Source of the DNA: Luteimicrobium sp049844995 | GTDB lineage: Bacteria > Actinomycetota > Actinomycetes > Actinomycetales > Cellulomonadaceae | Direction: 5' to 3' | Assembly: GCF_049844995.1 (NCBI RefSeq) | Contig: NZ_JBNCMC010000001.1 | Location: 620,001-684,000 of the forward strand | DNA length: 64,000 nt | Shown here: piece by piece, positions 31,856-41,432 of the stretch | Numbering within the stretch: the first letter of the stretch is position 1 | Layout: every line of letters starts with the position of its first letter | The notes under the pieces: model-generated | Database searches by the model: none | The model's input: the letters and a program-made list of their open reading frames with translations, nothing else | Told to the model about the DNA's origin: nothing | Made by a program: the position numbers and the translations under genes

Positions 31856-33262
31856 ATGATGGAAACATGGGCCACTCGCGCGGGTCTCGACCTCTTCCTC
31901 GCCCCTGTCGACGCGCGCGACACGAGGCCGCGGCGCGCGCTCGAGGACGCGCTGCGCGACGCCGTCCGCACCGGCCGGCTGGCTCCTGGGACCCGCGTGC
32001 CGTCGTCGCGCAGCCTGGCCGCCGACCTCGGGCTCGCCCGCAACACCGTCGCCGAGGTCTACGGGCAGCTCGTCGCGGAGGGCTGGTTCGAGGCGCGCGT
32101 CGGGGCGGGCACCTGGGTGGGCGAGCGCCCCCGGCCGGCGCCCCGCCCGTCGCCGCCCGCCCGGGCGACCCGGCCGGCCACCGACCTGCGTGCCGGCCTG
32201 CCCGACGGTGGTCAGGTTCCGCGCGCGGCCTGGGTCGCCGCGGCCCGCAAGGCGATCGCCGGCCTCGGGGCCGCCGACCTGGGCTACACGCCGACCGCCG
32301 GGCTGCCCAGGCTCCGGACGGAGGTCGCCGGGTACGTCGGGCGGACCCGCGGCGTCGTCGCCCGGCCCGACGACGTGGTCGTCACCACGGGCTTCAGCGA
32401 GACCCTCGCGCTCGTCTGCGCCGCGTTGCACGCGAGCGGGGCCCGACGGCTCGCCGTCGAGGCCTACGGGCACGAGCGGCATCGCCATGTGGTGCGGGCG
32501 TCCGGGCTCACGCTGCAGGTGCTCCCGGTCGACGGCGAAGGCGCCCGCGTCGACCTGCTCGACGCCGACGCGGTGCTGCTGACCCCCGCGCACCAGTTCC
32601 CGAGGGGGGTGCCGCTCGCGCCGGCGCGCCGGGTCGCCGTCGCACGCTGGGCGGAGGCCACGGACGGCCTCGTCCTCGAGGACGACTACGACGGCGAGCT
32701 GCGCTACGACCGCCGGCCCGTGGGTGCGCTGCAGGCGCTGGCACCCGACCACGTCGTCTACGCGGGGACGGCGAACAAGGCGTTCTCGCCCGCGCTGGGT
32801 GTCGGCTGGGCCGTCGCGCCGGGCTGGCTCGTCGGCGAGCTCGAGCGGCTGCGGGGCGACCGGGGCGTGCGTTCGGACGGCCTGGGCCAGGCCGTCCTGG
32901 CCGAGCTGCTCGCGAGCCACGCGTACGACCGGCACGTCCGGCGCGTTCGGGCGACGTACCGTGACCGCCGCGACCGGCTCGCTGCCTCGCTCGCCTCGCG
33001 CGTGCCGGCGGCGCGGCTGCGCGGTCTTCCAGCCGGGCTCCACGTCGTCGTCGAGCTGCCCCACGGCGCGGACGCCCGCGCCGCCGTGGCCGCGGGCGCG
33101 CGGCGGGGCGTCCGGTTCGAGTCGCTCGCCGACTTCCGTGCCGACGACCCGGGCGATCCCGCCGACGCCCGCTGCGTGGTCGTCGGGTTCGGGGCGCCCG
33201 CGGCCCACGCCTACGCGGCCGCGGTGGAGGCCACGGTCGCGGCGCTCGCCGAGGTGTGCTGA
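31856..33262 (+). CDS. MocR/PdxR-type GntR regulator with aminotransferase domain
   Basis: 468 aa from ATG 31856 (ATG 31859 possible). N-terminal GntR HTH (GRLAPGTRVPSSRSLAADLG; LARNTVAEVYGQL) joined to a fold-type I aminotransferase-like domain (residues ~105-465) with DDYDGELRYDRRP and a PLP-binding Lys in GTANKAFSPALGVGW. The usual Arg of the SxSKxLxPxxRxG pattern is replaced by Gly. MocR proteins use PLP or a PLP adduct as effector. The gap to the divergent CMD gene contains TAGAGT and TCCA/TGGA half-sites (31847-31863), plausible for self- and CMD control. Confidence 0.92.
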   Translation: MMETWATRAGLDLFLAPVDARDTRPRRALEDALRDAVRTGRLAPGTRVPSSRSLAADLGLARNTVAEVYGQLVAEGWFEARVGAGTWVGERPRPAPRPSPPARATRPATDLRAGLPDGGQVPRAAWVAAARKAIAGLGAADLGYTPTAGLPRLRTEVAGYVGRTRGVVARPDDVVVTTGFSETLALVCAALHASGARRLAVEAYGHERHRHVVRASGLTLQVLPVDGEGARVDLLDADAVLLTPAHQFPRGVPLAPARRVAVARWAEATDGLVLEDDYDGELRYDRRPVGALQALAPDHVVYAGTANKAFSPALGVGWAVAPGWLVGELERLRGDRGVRSDGLGQAVLAELLASHAYDRHVRRVRATYRDRRDRLAASLASRVPAARLRGLPAGLHVVVELPHGADARAAVAAGARRGVRFESLADFRADDPGDPADARCVVVGFGAPAAHAYAAAVEATVAALAEVC

Positions 33263-33381
33263 CCGGTACTCCCGGCTCCCCGCCCGACGACGGCCACCCC
33301 CAGCCGCGGTCGGGCGGGGGTTGTGCACAGGGTGCGTCGGGCGCCCGGTGGTGGACCCTGCGGGGGCGACACCCTGGGCCC

Positions 33382-33807
33382 ATGACGATCCCTGACGCCC
33401 TGGACCTGCCCGACCTTCCCCTCGCCACGGACGAGGAGGTGACCGAGCGTGTGCGCGACCTGGTGGGCCGCGCCGCGCGCCGCCAGCTCTGGCTGTTCTT
33501 CCTCGACGACCACGACCGTCAGCTTCCCGTGCTGCTGCCGATCCCCGACTTCCCGCCGAGCCCCGACGGCGGGCAGGCGGAGAGGCTGGCCGGGTCGCTC
33601 GCGGCGCTCGTCGAGGAGCTGGGCGCGGCGCAGATCGTCGTGGTCTGGGAGCGACGGCTCGACGACCGGGCCACGACCCTCGACCGCGCGTGGGCTGCCC
33701 GGCTGGCCGAGGCCTGCCGGTCGGCGCGCGTGCGTCTGCGCGGTCAGCTCCTCAGCCACCGGAACGGCGTCCGGTGGCTCGCGCCGGACGAGCTCGTCGG
33801 GGTGTGA
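33382..33807 (+). CDS. Conserved hypothetical protein
   Basis: 141 aa from ATG 33382, six bases after CACCCT (leaderless pattern). Begins with ALDLPDLPLATDEEVTERVR and contains QLWLFFLDDHDRQLPVLLPI, then an alternating alpha/beta segment (AQIVVVWERRLDDRATTLDR) ending WLAPDELVGV. It resembles small conserved actinobacterial proteins of unknown function with a single mixed alpha/beta domain. No signal peptide or membrane segment. Converges on the TetR gene. Confidence 0.75.
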   Translation: MTIPDALDLPDLPLATDEEVTERVRDLVGRAARRQLWLFFLDDHDRQLPVLLPIPDFPPSPDGGQAERLAGSLAALVEELGAAQIVVVWERRLDDRATTLDRAWAARLAEACRSARVRLRGQLLSHRNGVRWLAPDELVGV

Positions 33808-33817
33808 TCGGGTGATG

Positions 33818-34420
33818 CTACGCGGCGACCTGCTGCGCGCCGACGGCACGCAGGACGAACGACTCGGTCGCCTCGATGCAGCGCTCGCGCTCGGGCGAGC
33901 TCTCGGGGATGAGTCGCCCGGACAGGCACGCGTTGACGAGCCCGACGGTCACCTCGACGTCCTGCGGCGGCAGCTCACCTGCCTCGACGCCGTCCTCGAG
34001 GATCCGGCGCAGGATCGTCTCGACGAGGACCGCGTGCTCCCGGAGCCGGTGCTGCGCGGGCCTGGAGAGGATGGTCCGCAGGTCGGGGCCGGGCGCGAGG
34101 TGGAAGACGCGCGTGAGCCGCGCCTGCTGGCGCACGTAGGTGCGGAGCTTCTCGACGGGGTCGTCGACGTCGGCGAGCGCCCGTTCGAGGGTGTGCACGT
34201 ACTGCTCGGTCTCGTGGGTGATGAAGCCGAGCAGCATCGCTTCCTTGTCAGGGAAGTGGTTGTAGACGGCGGTGCGCCCGACGCCGGCGGCGGCAGCGAT
34301 CTCGGCGAGCGTGATGGTGTCGAAGCCTCGGTCGGCCATCAGGGCGGACAGCGCGGTGAACAGCTTCTGCCGGGTCTGGGCGCGGTGCTCGTGCAGGGAC
34401 CCCCCGATGATCTTGGGCAT
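33818..34420 (-). CDS. TetR/AcrR family regulator
   Basis: 200 aa from ATG 34420; TACCGT stands six bases upstream on the minus strand. TetR HTH: FTALSALMADRGFDTITLAE and IAAAAGVGRTAVYNHFPDKE. The C-terminal part is helical (TEQYVHTLERALADVDDP). It lies just downstream of an NAD(P)-binding oxidoreductase on the same strand, 43 bp apart; it may control that gene, though no clear palindrome is visible. Confidence 0.92.
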   Translation of the reverse strand: MPKIIGGSLHEHRAQTRQKLFTALSALMADRGFDTITLAEIAAAAGVGRTAVYNHFPDKEAMLLGFITHETEQYVHTLERALADVDDPVEKLRTYVRQQARLTRVFHLAPGPDLRTILSRPAQHRLREHAVLVETILRRILEDGVEAGELPPQDVEVTVGLVNACLSGRLIPESSPERERCIEATESFVLRAVGAQQVAA

Positions 34421-34463
34421 GCTGACACGGTAACACCGGAACGTCAGAACCCTTGACAGCCCC

Positions 34464-35330
34464 TCACGCGGCGGCGAGCACGTCCCGGAGCGTCATCGGC
34501 TCGCGCCCGGTCAGCCGCTCGACGTCGCCGCTCACGTGCGCGAGCGCGCCCTCGGCGATCGCCGTGTAGGTGGACACCCACGCGTCGACCTGCCAGCGCG
34601 GGGCGCCGTACCCAGCCCGCGACTCGTACGCCTCGCGCAGGGACTCGGCGTGGTACCGGGCGGGGCGGCCGGTCACCTCGTGAACCGTGCGGGCGACGTC
34701 CGCCAGACCGACGGCCTCGCGTCCGGTGAGCTCGTAGGCGCGCCCGCCGTGCGTGCCCGGGTCCGCGAGGACGTCCGTCAGCACGGCCGCGGCGCACTGT
34801 GCGACGTCGGCGCGCGCGACCGCGGCGACCACCCCGTCGCCGGCCGGCCCGCGCAGGACGCCGTCCTCGCCGACCCACTCGGCCAGCACGTCGAGGTAGA
34901 GGCTGTCGCGCAGGAACGTCCACGCCATGCCGGACAACCGGACCAGCTCCTCGGTCGCCGCGTGGTCCCGGGCGAGCGTGAACGACGCGTCGGGGCCCGC
35001 GCCCTGGAACGACGTGTAGACGACGTGCCGGACCCCGGCACGGGCTGCCCCGTCGACGAACCGCTCGTGCTGGTCGGTGCGGTCGGCCGACTCGGTCGCC
35101 GACACGAACAGCACGACGTCCACGCCCTGCAGCGCCTGCTCGACGGCGTCCCGGTCGCCGTACGCGGCCCGCAGCACCTGCGCGCCGGGCAGGTCGGGAG
35201 CGCGCTCGGGCGAGCGGACGAGCAGGCGCTGGGGGACGCCGTCGTCGGCGAGGAGGCGCGCGACCCGCCGTCCCAGGTGCCCGGTCGCTCCCGTCACCGC
35301 GACCCGCGCGTCCGACCGTGCTTCGCCCAT
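34464..35330 (-). CDS. NmrA-like NAD(P)-binding oxidoreductase
   Basis: 288 aa from ATG 35330. Rossmann start RVAVTGATGHLGRRVARLL, then LLVRSPERAPDLPGAQV and DVVLFVSATESADRTDQHER typical of the atypical SDR/NmrA/TMR group, where the catalytic Tyr-Lys is often absent. WTFLRDSLYLDVLAEWV and ADVAQCAAAVLTD match quinone/NAD(P)H-sensing members. CACGAT lies six bases before the start. Possible redox sensor or reductase; divergent from the GAF regulator at 35412. Confidence 0.9.
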   Translation of the reverse strand: MGEARSDARVAVTGATGHLGRRVARLLADDGVPQRLLVRSPERAPDLPGAQVLRAAYGDRDAVEQALQGVDVVLFVSATESADRTDQHERFVDGAARAGVRHVVYTSFQGAGPDASFTLARDHAATEELVRLSGMAWTFLRDSLYLDVLAEWVGEDGVLRGPAGDGVVAAVARADVAQCAAAVLTDVLADPGTHGGRAYELTGREAVGLADVARTVHEVTGRPARYHAESLREAYESRAGYGAPRWQVDAWVSTYTAIAEGALAHVSGDVERLTGREPMTLRDVLAAA

Positions 35331-35411
35331 GGGCTCATCGTGCGCCCGGACCTAGACTGGCCGCACCTCGGCCCGCGACGACGCGGGCCGCGCCCGCGAG
35401 GGGAGGCACCG

Positions 35412-36644
35412 ATGCCCGCCGACGACCGCGTCAGCGTCGCCTACGAGGCAGCCTTGTCCGGGGACGTCGCGTCGGTGCGCGGGCAGCCCGGCGTCAGGCC
35501 GCTGGTCGCCGCCTCGTGGGCGCGCAGCCTGCGGCGCGGGCTCGACCCCGACCGGCCGCACACCGAGGTAGCCATCACGCACGCCGACCTCGTCGGGCAG
35601 CGGTCCCGCAGCCCGCTCGCAGCCGCCATGCCGGTCGTCCGGGACCTCCTCGTCGACGCCGTCGCCGACGACGGCCTGATCGTCGCCCTCTCCGACGGCT
35701 TCGGCCGGCTGCTGTGGGTCGAGGGCAACCGCCGCGTGCGGGACGAGGTCGGCCGGATCGGCTTCGTCGAGGGCGCGGTGTGGCGGGAGGACGTCGTCGG
35801 GACGAACGCTCCCGGCACCGCCCTCGCGACCGGGCGCCCCGTGCAGGTCGTCGGGCCCGAGCACTTCACGCGCCCCGTGCAGGCGTACTCGTGCGCGGCG
35901 GCGCCCGTCCGCGACCTCGCGTCGGGCCGGGTGCTCGGCGTCCTCGACGTGACAGGCGGTGCCCCTGCGGCGTCGGGCGTGATGCTCGCCCTCGTCCGGG
36001 CGTCGGCCGCGGCTGTCGAGCGCGAGCTCGCGCGGCTGACGCGCGACGACGCCGGACCGCACGCCGGTCCACGGCTCGGCGCCCTCGGCCCCACGCCGAC
36101 GCTGCGGCTGCCGGGATCGCCGGCCCAGCGGCTGAGCCTGCGGCACGCCGAGCTGCTGACGCTGCTCGCCGAGGGACCTGGGGGCTCCACGGCGGACGAG
36201 CTCGCCGTCCTCCTCGCGCCCGGCGCGCTGTCCGACGTGACGGTGCGGGCGGAGATCTCACGGCTGCGCCGCGTGGCCGGACCCCTGCTCGACGGCGGAC
36301 GCCCGTACCGCCTCGCGGTGCCGCTCGCGACGGACGTCGCCGAGGTCCGGGCGCGCCTCGCGTCCGACGACGTCGGCGGCGCGCTCGGCGCCTACCCCGG
36401 CCCGCTCCTCCCGCGCTCCGTCGCGCCCGGCGTCGAGCGGTTGCGCGCCGAGCTCGAGGCCGACGTGCGCTCCGCCGTCCTGCGCAGCGCGGACCCCGAC
36501 GTCGTCGAACGCTGGACCGCGCGCCGCGAGGGTGCGGACGACCACGCGGCGTGGGACCGCCTCGCGCGCCTCAGCCCGCCCGGGAGCGCAGCGCACGCCC
36601 GGGCTCGAGGCCGTCTCACCCTGCTCGACCGCGCCCTCCGCTGA
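35412..36644 (+). CDS. GAF-domain regulator of the exaC aldehyde dehydrogenase
   Basis: 410 aa from ATG 35412, preceded by GAGGGGAGGCACC. Residues ~60-205 form a GAF sensor (ALSDGFGRLLWVEGNRRV; GFVEGAVWREDVVGTNAPGT; VLGVLDVTGG), as in AcoR-type regulators, but the AAA+ sigma-54 domain is absent. The C-terminus has a winged-helix-like segment (RHAELLTLLAEGPGG; SDVTVRAEISRLRRVAGPLL). In many Actinobacteria a protein like this precedes the exaC-type aldehyde dehydrogenase and DUF779 gene, as here, and activates them. The stop codon lies in a perfect 22-bp tandem duplication. Third member of the regulator–enzyme trio. Confidence 0.9.
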   Translation: MPADDRVSVAYEAALSGDVASVRGQPGVRPLVAASWARSLRRGLDPDRPHTEVAITHADLVGQRSRSPLAAAMPVVRDLLVDAVADDGLIVALSDGFGRLLWVEGNRRVRDEVGRIGFVEGAVWREDVVGTNAPGTALATGRPVQVVGPEHFTRPVQAYSCAAAPVRDLASGRVLGVLDVTGGAPAASGVMLALVRASAAAVERELARLTRDDAGPHAGPRLGALGPTPTLRLPGSPAQRLSLRHAELLTLLAEGPGGSTADELAVLLAPGALSDVTVRAEISRLRRVAGPLLDGGRPYRLAVPLATDVAEVRARLASDDVGGALGAYPGPLLPRSVAPGVERLRAELEADVRSAVLRSADPDVVERWTARREGADDHAAWDRLARLSPPGSAAHARARGRLTLLDRALR

Positions 36645-36669
36645 GCCCGACCGCGCCCTCCGCTGAGCC
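36626..36669. repeat. Perfect 22-bp tandem duplication over a stop codon
   Basis: CGACCGCGCCCTCCGCTGAG plus CC occurs at 36626-36647 and again, unchanged, at 36648-36669. The first copy contains the natural TGA (36642-36644) of the GAF regulator. A recent slippage or short duplication event. Confidence 0.9.
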
Positions 36670-36705
36670 GGTCGCCCGAGCCCTCCACCGCCCGGTGCCA
36701 GGACC

Positions 36706-36785
36706 CGCCGAACACGGGCTCCGCGCCCGTCCGTTCGGAGTGACGGGCGTGGAGCCCCTGCTCGAGGGGCAGGAATCGCGTGCTC
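36706..36785. repeat. Long hairpin repeat, diverged copy before exaC
   Basis: CGCCGAACACGGGCTCCGCG begins an arm at 36706-36731 that pairs with the 36742-36764 stretch (GACGGGCGTGGAGCCCCTG then CTCG). The tail GAATCGCGTGCTCG corresponds to GGATCCCGTGCTCG of the other copies. It lies between the GAF regulator stop and the exaC promoter region. The 303-bp gap also holds direct repeats at 36843. Confidence 0.7.
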
Positions 36786-36842
36786 GCGTGGGACCCGGGC
36801 ACCGATGTCTCACGGCCCGCCCGCCGGGGCAGCACGGCATGC

Positions 36843-36861
36843 TGCAACGCACCTGCAACGG
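36843..36861. promoter_or_regulatory. CTGCAACG direct repeats upstream of exaC
   Basis: CTGCAACG at 36843-36850 and 36854-36861, 11 bp apart (one helical turn), about 90-105 bp before the exaC start. Placement suits an activator site for the adjacent GAF regulator. Not demonstrated. Confidence 0.45.
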
Positions 36862-36947
36862 CGGCTTCGTACCGTCGTGCCCGACGGCGCATGGCGCCGG
36901 GCGGCGCCCTCACCCGGGGCGCCGGGCACGACTGCAAGGAGGCAGCG

Positions 36948-38471
<1,524 letters not shown>

Positions 38472-38483
38472 GAGACGGACGAC

Positions 38484-38924
38484 GTGACCACACCACCGGT
38501 TCTGGGCCGGGTCGACGTCACCGACGCCGCGGCCGCGCTCCTCGCGCGGCTGCGGCGCCGGCACGGCGCCCTCATGTTCCACCAGAGCGGCGGGTGCTGC
38601 GACGGGTCGTCGCCCATGTGCTACCCCGACGGCGACTTCCGCGTCTCCGAGACGGCTGACGTCCACCTGGGCGACCTCGTGATCGCGGACCCCGCCGCCG
38701 GCGGCGACCCGCCGTCGTCGTTCACGGTGCCCGTGTGGATGAGCCGCGCGCAGTTCGAGTACTGGAAGCACACGCACCTCACGATCGACGTCGTGCCCGG
38801 GCGCGGCGCGGGCTTCAGCGTCGAGGCGCCCGAGGGGGTGCGTTTCCTCATCCGCTCGCGGCTGCTCACCGACGACGAGTGGGAGACGCTCGACGGCGGC
38901 GCCGCGGGGGGCGCCCGAGGCTGA
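38484..38924 (+). CDS. DUF779 protein
   Basis: 146 aa from GTG 38484, 12 bp after exaC. Conserved DUF779 segments LMFHQSGGCCDGSSPMCYP (three Cys), VPVWMSRAQFEYWKHTHLT and the C-terminal FSVEAPEGVRFLIRSRLLTD. The family is regularly linked to exaC-type dehydrogenases and is thought to support or sense aldehyde metabolism, possibly via metal at the Cys cluster; exact role unknown. Confidence 0.92.
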   Translation: MTTPPVLGRVDVTDAAAALLARLRRRHGALMFHQSGGCCDGSSPMCYPDGDFRVSETADVHLGDLVIADPAAGGDPPSSFTVPVWMSRAQFEYWKHTHLTIDVVPGRGAGFSVEAPEGVRFLIRSRLLTDDEWETLDGGAAGGARG

Positions 38925-39031
38925 CGGCGCCCGGGTGACGGGGGCGCGCACCGCTGCTCCGGTGGCGACTCCCGGTGTGCTCGGTAGGGTCCGAAGTGGG
39001 ATCGGTTCACCGAGACGACCGGGGGTACGTC

Positions 39032-40504
39032 ATGTCGAAAGCCAACCAGGACCCCACGGTCTCGAGGTTCAACGCGAGGGTCGTCCTCATCACGGTGGGG
39101 GCGGCGCTCGGCGGCTTCCTCTTCGGCTTCGACACCTCCGTCATCAACGGCGCGGTCGACTCGATCAACAAGCACTTCGACATCACGAACACCGGTCTGC
39201 AAGGGTTCGCGGTGTCCTCGGCACTGCTGGGCTGCGCGATCGGCGCGTGGTTCGCCGGCAGCATCGCGAACCGGCTGGGTCGCATCCCCGTCATGGTGAT
39301 CGCCGCGATCCTGTTCCTCGTCTCGTCGATCCTCACCGGCCTCGCGCCCAACGTGCCGCTGTTCATCATCTGGCGCGTGCTCGGCGGCCTCGGGGTCGGG
39401 GCGGCGTCGGTCATCGCGCCCGCCTACATCGCGGAGGTCTCGCCCGCGCGGGTCCGCGGCCGGCTCGGATCGCTGCAGCAGCTCGCGATCGTCCTCGGCA
39501 TCTTCGTGGCGCTGCTCTCCGACAACGTGCTCGCGAACGCCGCCGGCAGCGCGTCCGAGACGCTCTGGTGGGGCCTCGAGGCCTGGCGCTGGATGTTCTT
39601 CGTGACCGCGATCCCCGCGGCCGTGTACGGCATCGCCGCGCTCGGTCTGCCCGAGTCCCCGCGCTACCTGGTGCACAAGGGCGACTACGACGGGGCGTCG
39701 CGCGTCCTGCACGACTTCTCCGGCGAGCTCGACGTCAACCTCAAGATCCAGGAGATCGAGAAGACCATCGACAAGGAGAAGCGGGAGTCCCTGCGCGACC
39801 TCCGCGGCAACCGGTTCGGGCTCAAACCCGTCGTGTGGGTCGGGATCCTGCTGTCGGTGTTCCAGCAGTTCGTCGGGATCAACGTGATCTTCTACTACTC
39901 GTCGTCGCTGTGGCAGTCCGTGGGCTTCGACGAGTCCGACGCGCTCCTGGAGTCCGTCATCACGTCCATCACGAACATCGTCGTGACCGTCGTCGCGATC
40001 CTCCTCGTCGACAAGGTCGGCCGCCGGCCCATGCTGCTCGTCGGGTCCGCGGGGATGGGCGTGTGTCTGACGACGATGGCCGTCGCCTTCTCCCAGGCGA
40101 CGACGGCGCCGGGCGCGGACAGTCCGACCCTCGCCGGTGCCTGGGGCACGACGGCCCTCGTCGCGGCGAACGGCTTCGTCGTCTTCTTCGGCGCGACCTG
40201 GGGGCCGCTCGTCTGGGTGCTCCTCGGCGAGATGTTCCCCAACGCGATCCGCGCGACTGCCCTCGCCGTCGCCGCCGCCGCCCAGTGGCTCGCGAACTTC
40301 TTCATCTCGACGACGTTCCCGAAGTTCTCCGAGATCGGCCTCACGTTCGCGTACGGGTTCTACGCCTTCTTCGCGATCCTGTCGTTCTTCTTCGTCTTCT
40401 GGCAGGTGCCCGAGACCAAGGGCCGTGAGCTCGAGGACATGTCCGACGACGCCACGGTCGTCCGGCGGGGAGGCAAGACCCAGGTCGTCGAGGGCACCGC
40501 CTGA
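39032..40504 (+). CDS. Sugar porter family MFS transporter
   Basis: 490 aa from ATG 39032. Twelve transmembrane helices with the sugar-porter signatures GFLFGFDTSVINGA, NRLGRIPVMV, RVLGGLGVGAASVIAPAYIA, LPESPRYLV, FQQFVGINVIFYYSSSLW, DKVGRRPMLLV and PETKGRELED. It is likely a proton-coupled hexose or pentose importer (XylE/GalP/GlcP type), in the cell membrane. TAGGGT near 38984 is a possible -10. No sugar gene is adjacent, so the substrate is open. Confidence 0.93.
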   Translation: MSKANQDPTVSRFNARVVLITVGAALGGFLFGFDTSVINGAVDSINKHFDITNTGLQGFAVSSALLGCAIGAWFAGSIANRLGRIPVMVIAAILFLVSSILTGLAPNVPLFIIWRVLGGLGVGAASVIAPAYIAEVSPARVRGRLGSLQQLAIVLGIFVALLSDNVLANAAGSASETLWWGLEAWRWMFFVTAIPAAVYGIAALGLPESPRYLVHKGDYDGASRVLHDFSGELDVNLKIQEIEKTIDKEKRESLRDLRGNRFGLKPVVWVGILLSVFQQFVGINVIFYYSSSLWQSVGFDESDALLESVITSITNIVVTVVAILLVDKVGRRPMLLVGSAGMGVCLTTMAVAFSQATTAPGADSPTLAGAWGTTALVAANGFVVFFGATWGPLVWVLLGEMFPNAIRATALAVAAAAQWLANFFISTTFPKFSEIGLTFAYGFYAFFAILSFFFVFWQVPETKGRELEDMSDDATVVRRGGKTQVVEGTA

Positions 40505-40519
40505 GCTACGCCGGGCGCA

Positions 40520-41059
40520 TCACGCGCCGACGTCGTGCAGGTGGTGCACCAGGTCGTGCGCGAAGTACTGCCCGAGCGTCCGGACGGTGAAGACCGAACC
40601 GTTCGACCGGCGGCCTGGGCGCTCGTGCTGGTCCGGCGTCACCACGTCCCACCGGCCCGCGATCGCTCGGCCCGCCGCCTCCAGCTCACGGGCGACGACG
40701 TCCGGGTCCTGGTGCGCGTAGTCGTCCTCCAGCGCGGTCGCGTCCTGGTCCCAGTTGGCGAACTGCGGGTCGTCCGACTCCAGCATCGACGCGAGCCGCA
40801 CGTCGAACACCCGGAACACGTCGCGCGTGTGCGCGGCGTACTCCAGCGGCGACCAGACCGACGGCGCCGGGCGCACCCGCGCGTCGTCGGCGGCCAGGCG
40901 GGCACGCCAGCGGGGGAGCGAGTCACGCACCAGCGGTGCGATGTCCTCGACCTCGAGCCGACCCGCCTCGAGACCGCACTCCGCGCACGGCTCGTCGAGG
41001 ACCCAGGTCCAGTCCTTCATATCGGGGGCGATCTGGTCCGAGTTCGCGTCGTCGGTCAC
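40520..41059 (-). CDS. DinB-family / mycothiol-dependent-type metalloenzyme
   Basis: 179 aa from GTG 41059; TACGCT stands seven bases before the start. Four-helix DinB fold with metal-binding His in LEYAAHTRDVFRVFDVRLAS and YFAHDLVHHLHDV. Cys pair PCAECG lies near the N-terminus. Related actinobacterial proteins are thiol transferases that use mycothiol; role here undetermined. Converges on the MFS gene with a 15-bp gap. Confidence 0.88.
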   Translation of the reverse strand: MTDDANSDQIAPDMKDWTWVLDEPCAECGLEAGRLEVEDIAPLVRDSLPRWRARLAADDARVRPAPSVWSPLEYAAHTRDVFRVFDVRLASMLESDDPQFANWDQDATALEDDYAHQDPDVVARELEAAGRAIAGRWDVVTPDQHERPGRRSNGSVFTVRTLGQYFAHDLVHHLHDVGA

Positions 41060-41109
41060 GTGTCAGAGCGTACGGGTCGCGTGGTCGGCCGGGCGGCTGT
41101 GGTCGGGTC

Positions 41110-41218
41110 GGGCGGGGCGTGGGTGATGGCGCGCGGTCTTCCATCCGCCTGTGCTCGTTCCTCGCTCCGGCTCCCGCCAGACCCCCCACGACCGCGCGCC
41201 ATCACCCACGCCCCGCCC
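41110..41218. repeat. Perfect 29-bp inverted repeat with 51-nt loop
   Basis: The 29-nt arm at 41110-41138 (GGGCGGGGCGTGGGTGATGG at its start) is perfectly complementary to 41190-41218. The loop contains GCTCGTTCCTCGCTCCGG. It sits just upstream of the DinB gene start and ~215 bp before the pullulanase, with no gene between. It looks like a mobile MITE-like hairpin or a very stable transcript end rather than a standard terminator, because no U-run follows. Confidence 0.75.
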
Positions 41219-41254
41219 TCTCGGCACCACCTCGCGTTCGCGGCGTGCGGGTTC

Positions 41255-41397
41255 CGTTGCTGCAACGTCTTGCGGCCGTGCAGCCCGTGCCAGTTCTGGG
41301 GTGCTCGCCGGCGGTGATCGGTTGTGACCGCACCTCGATGGCGTCTACGGTGGCTTCACCTTGATTCCTTGCAGGGCGTTGCACGCTGTTGCGCAAT
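41255..41397 (+). promoter_or_regulatory. LacI-type operator cluster before the pullulanase gene
   Basis: CGTTGC-T-GCAACG (41255-41267) is a 13-bp palindrome. Nearer the gene, CCTTGCAGGGCGTTGCACGC at about 41368-41387 is followed by the perfect TTGCGCAA palindrome at 41389-41396. CTTGCAG/TTGCGCAA-type half-sites are typical of LacI-family maltose regulators (MalR) in Actinobacteria, so starch/maltodextrin control is a reasonable guess. The start codon is at 41433, with GAAGGAGAG just before it. Confidence 0.5.
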
Positions 41398-41432
41398 CGC
41401 CGCGGGATCGGTCATCACTCGAAGGAGAGCGC

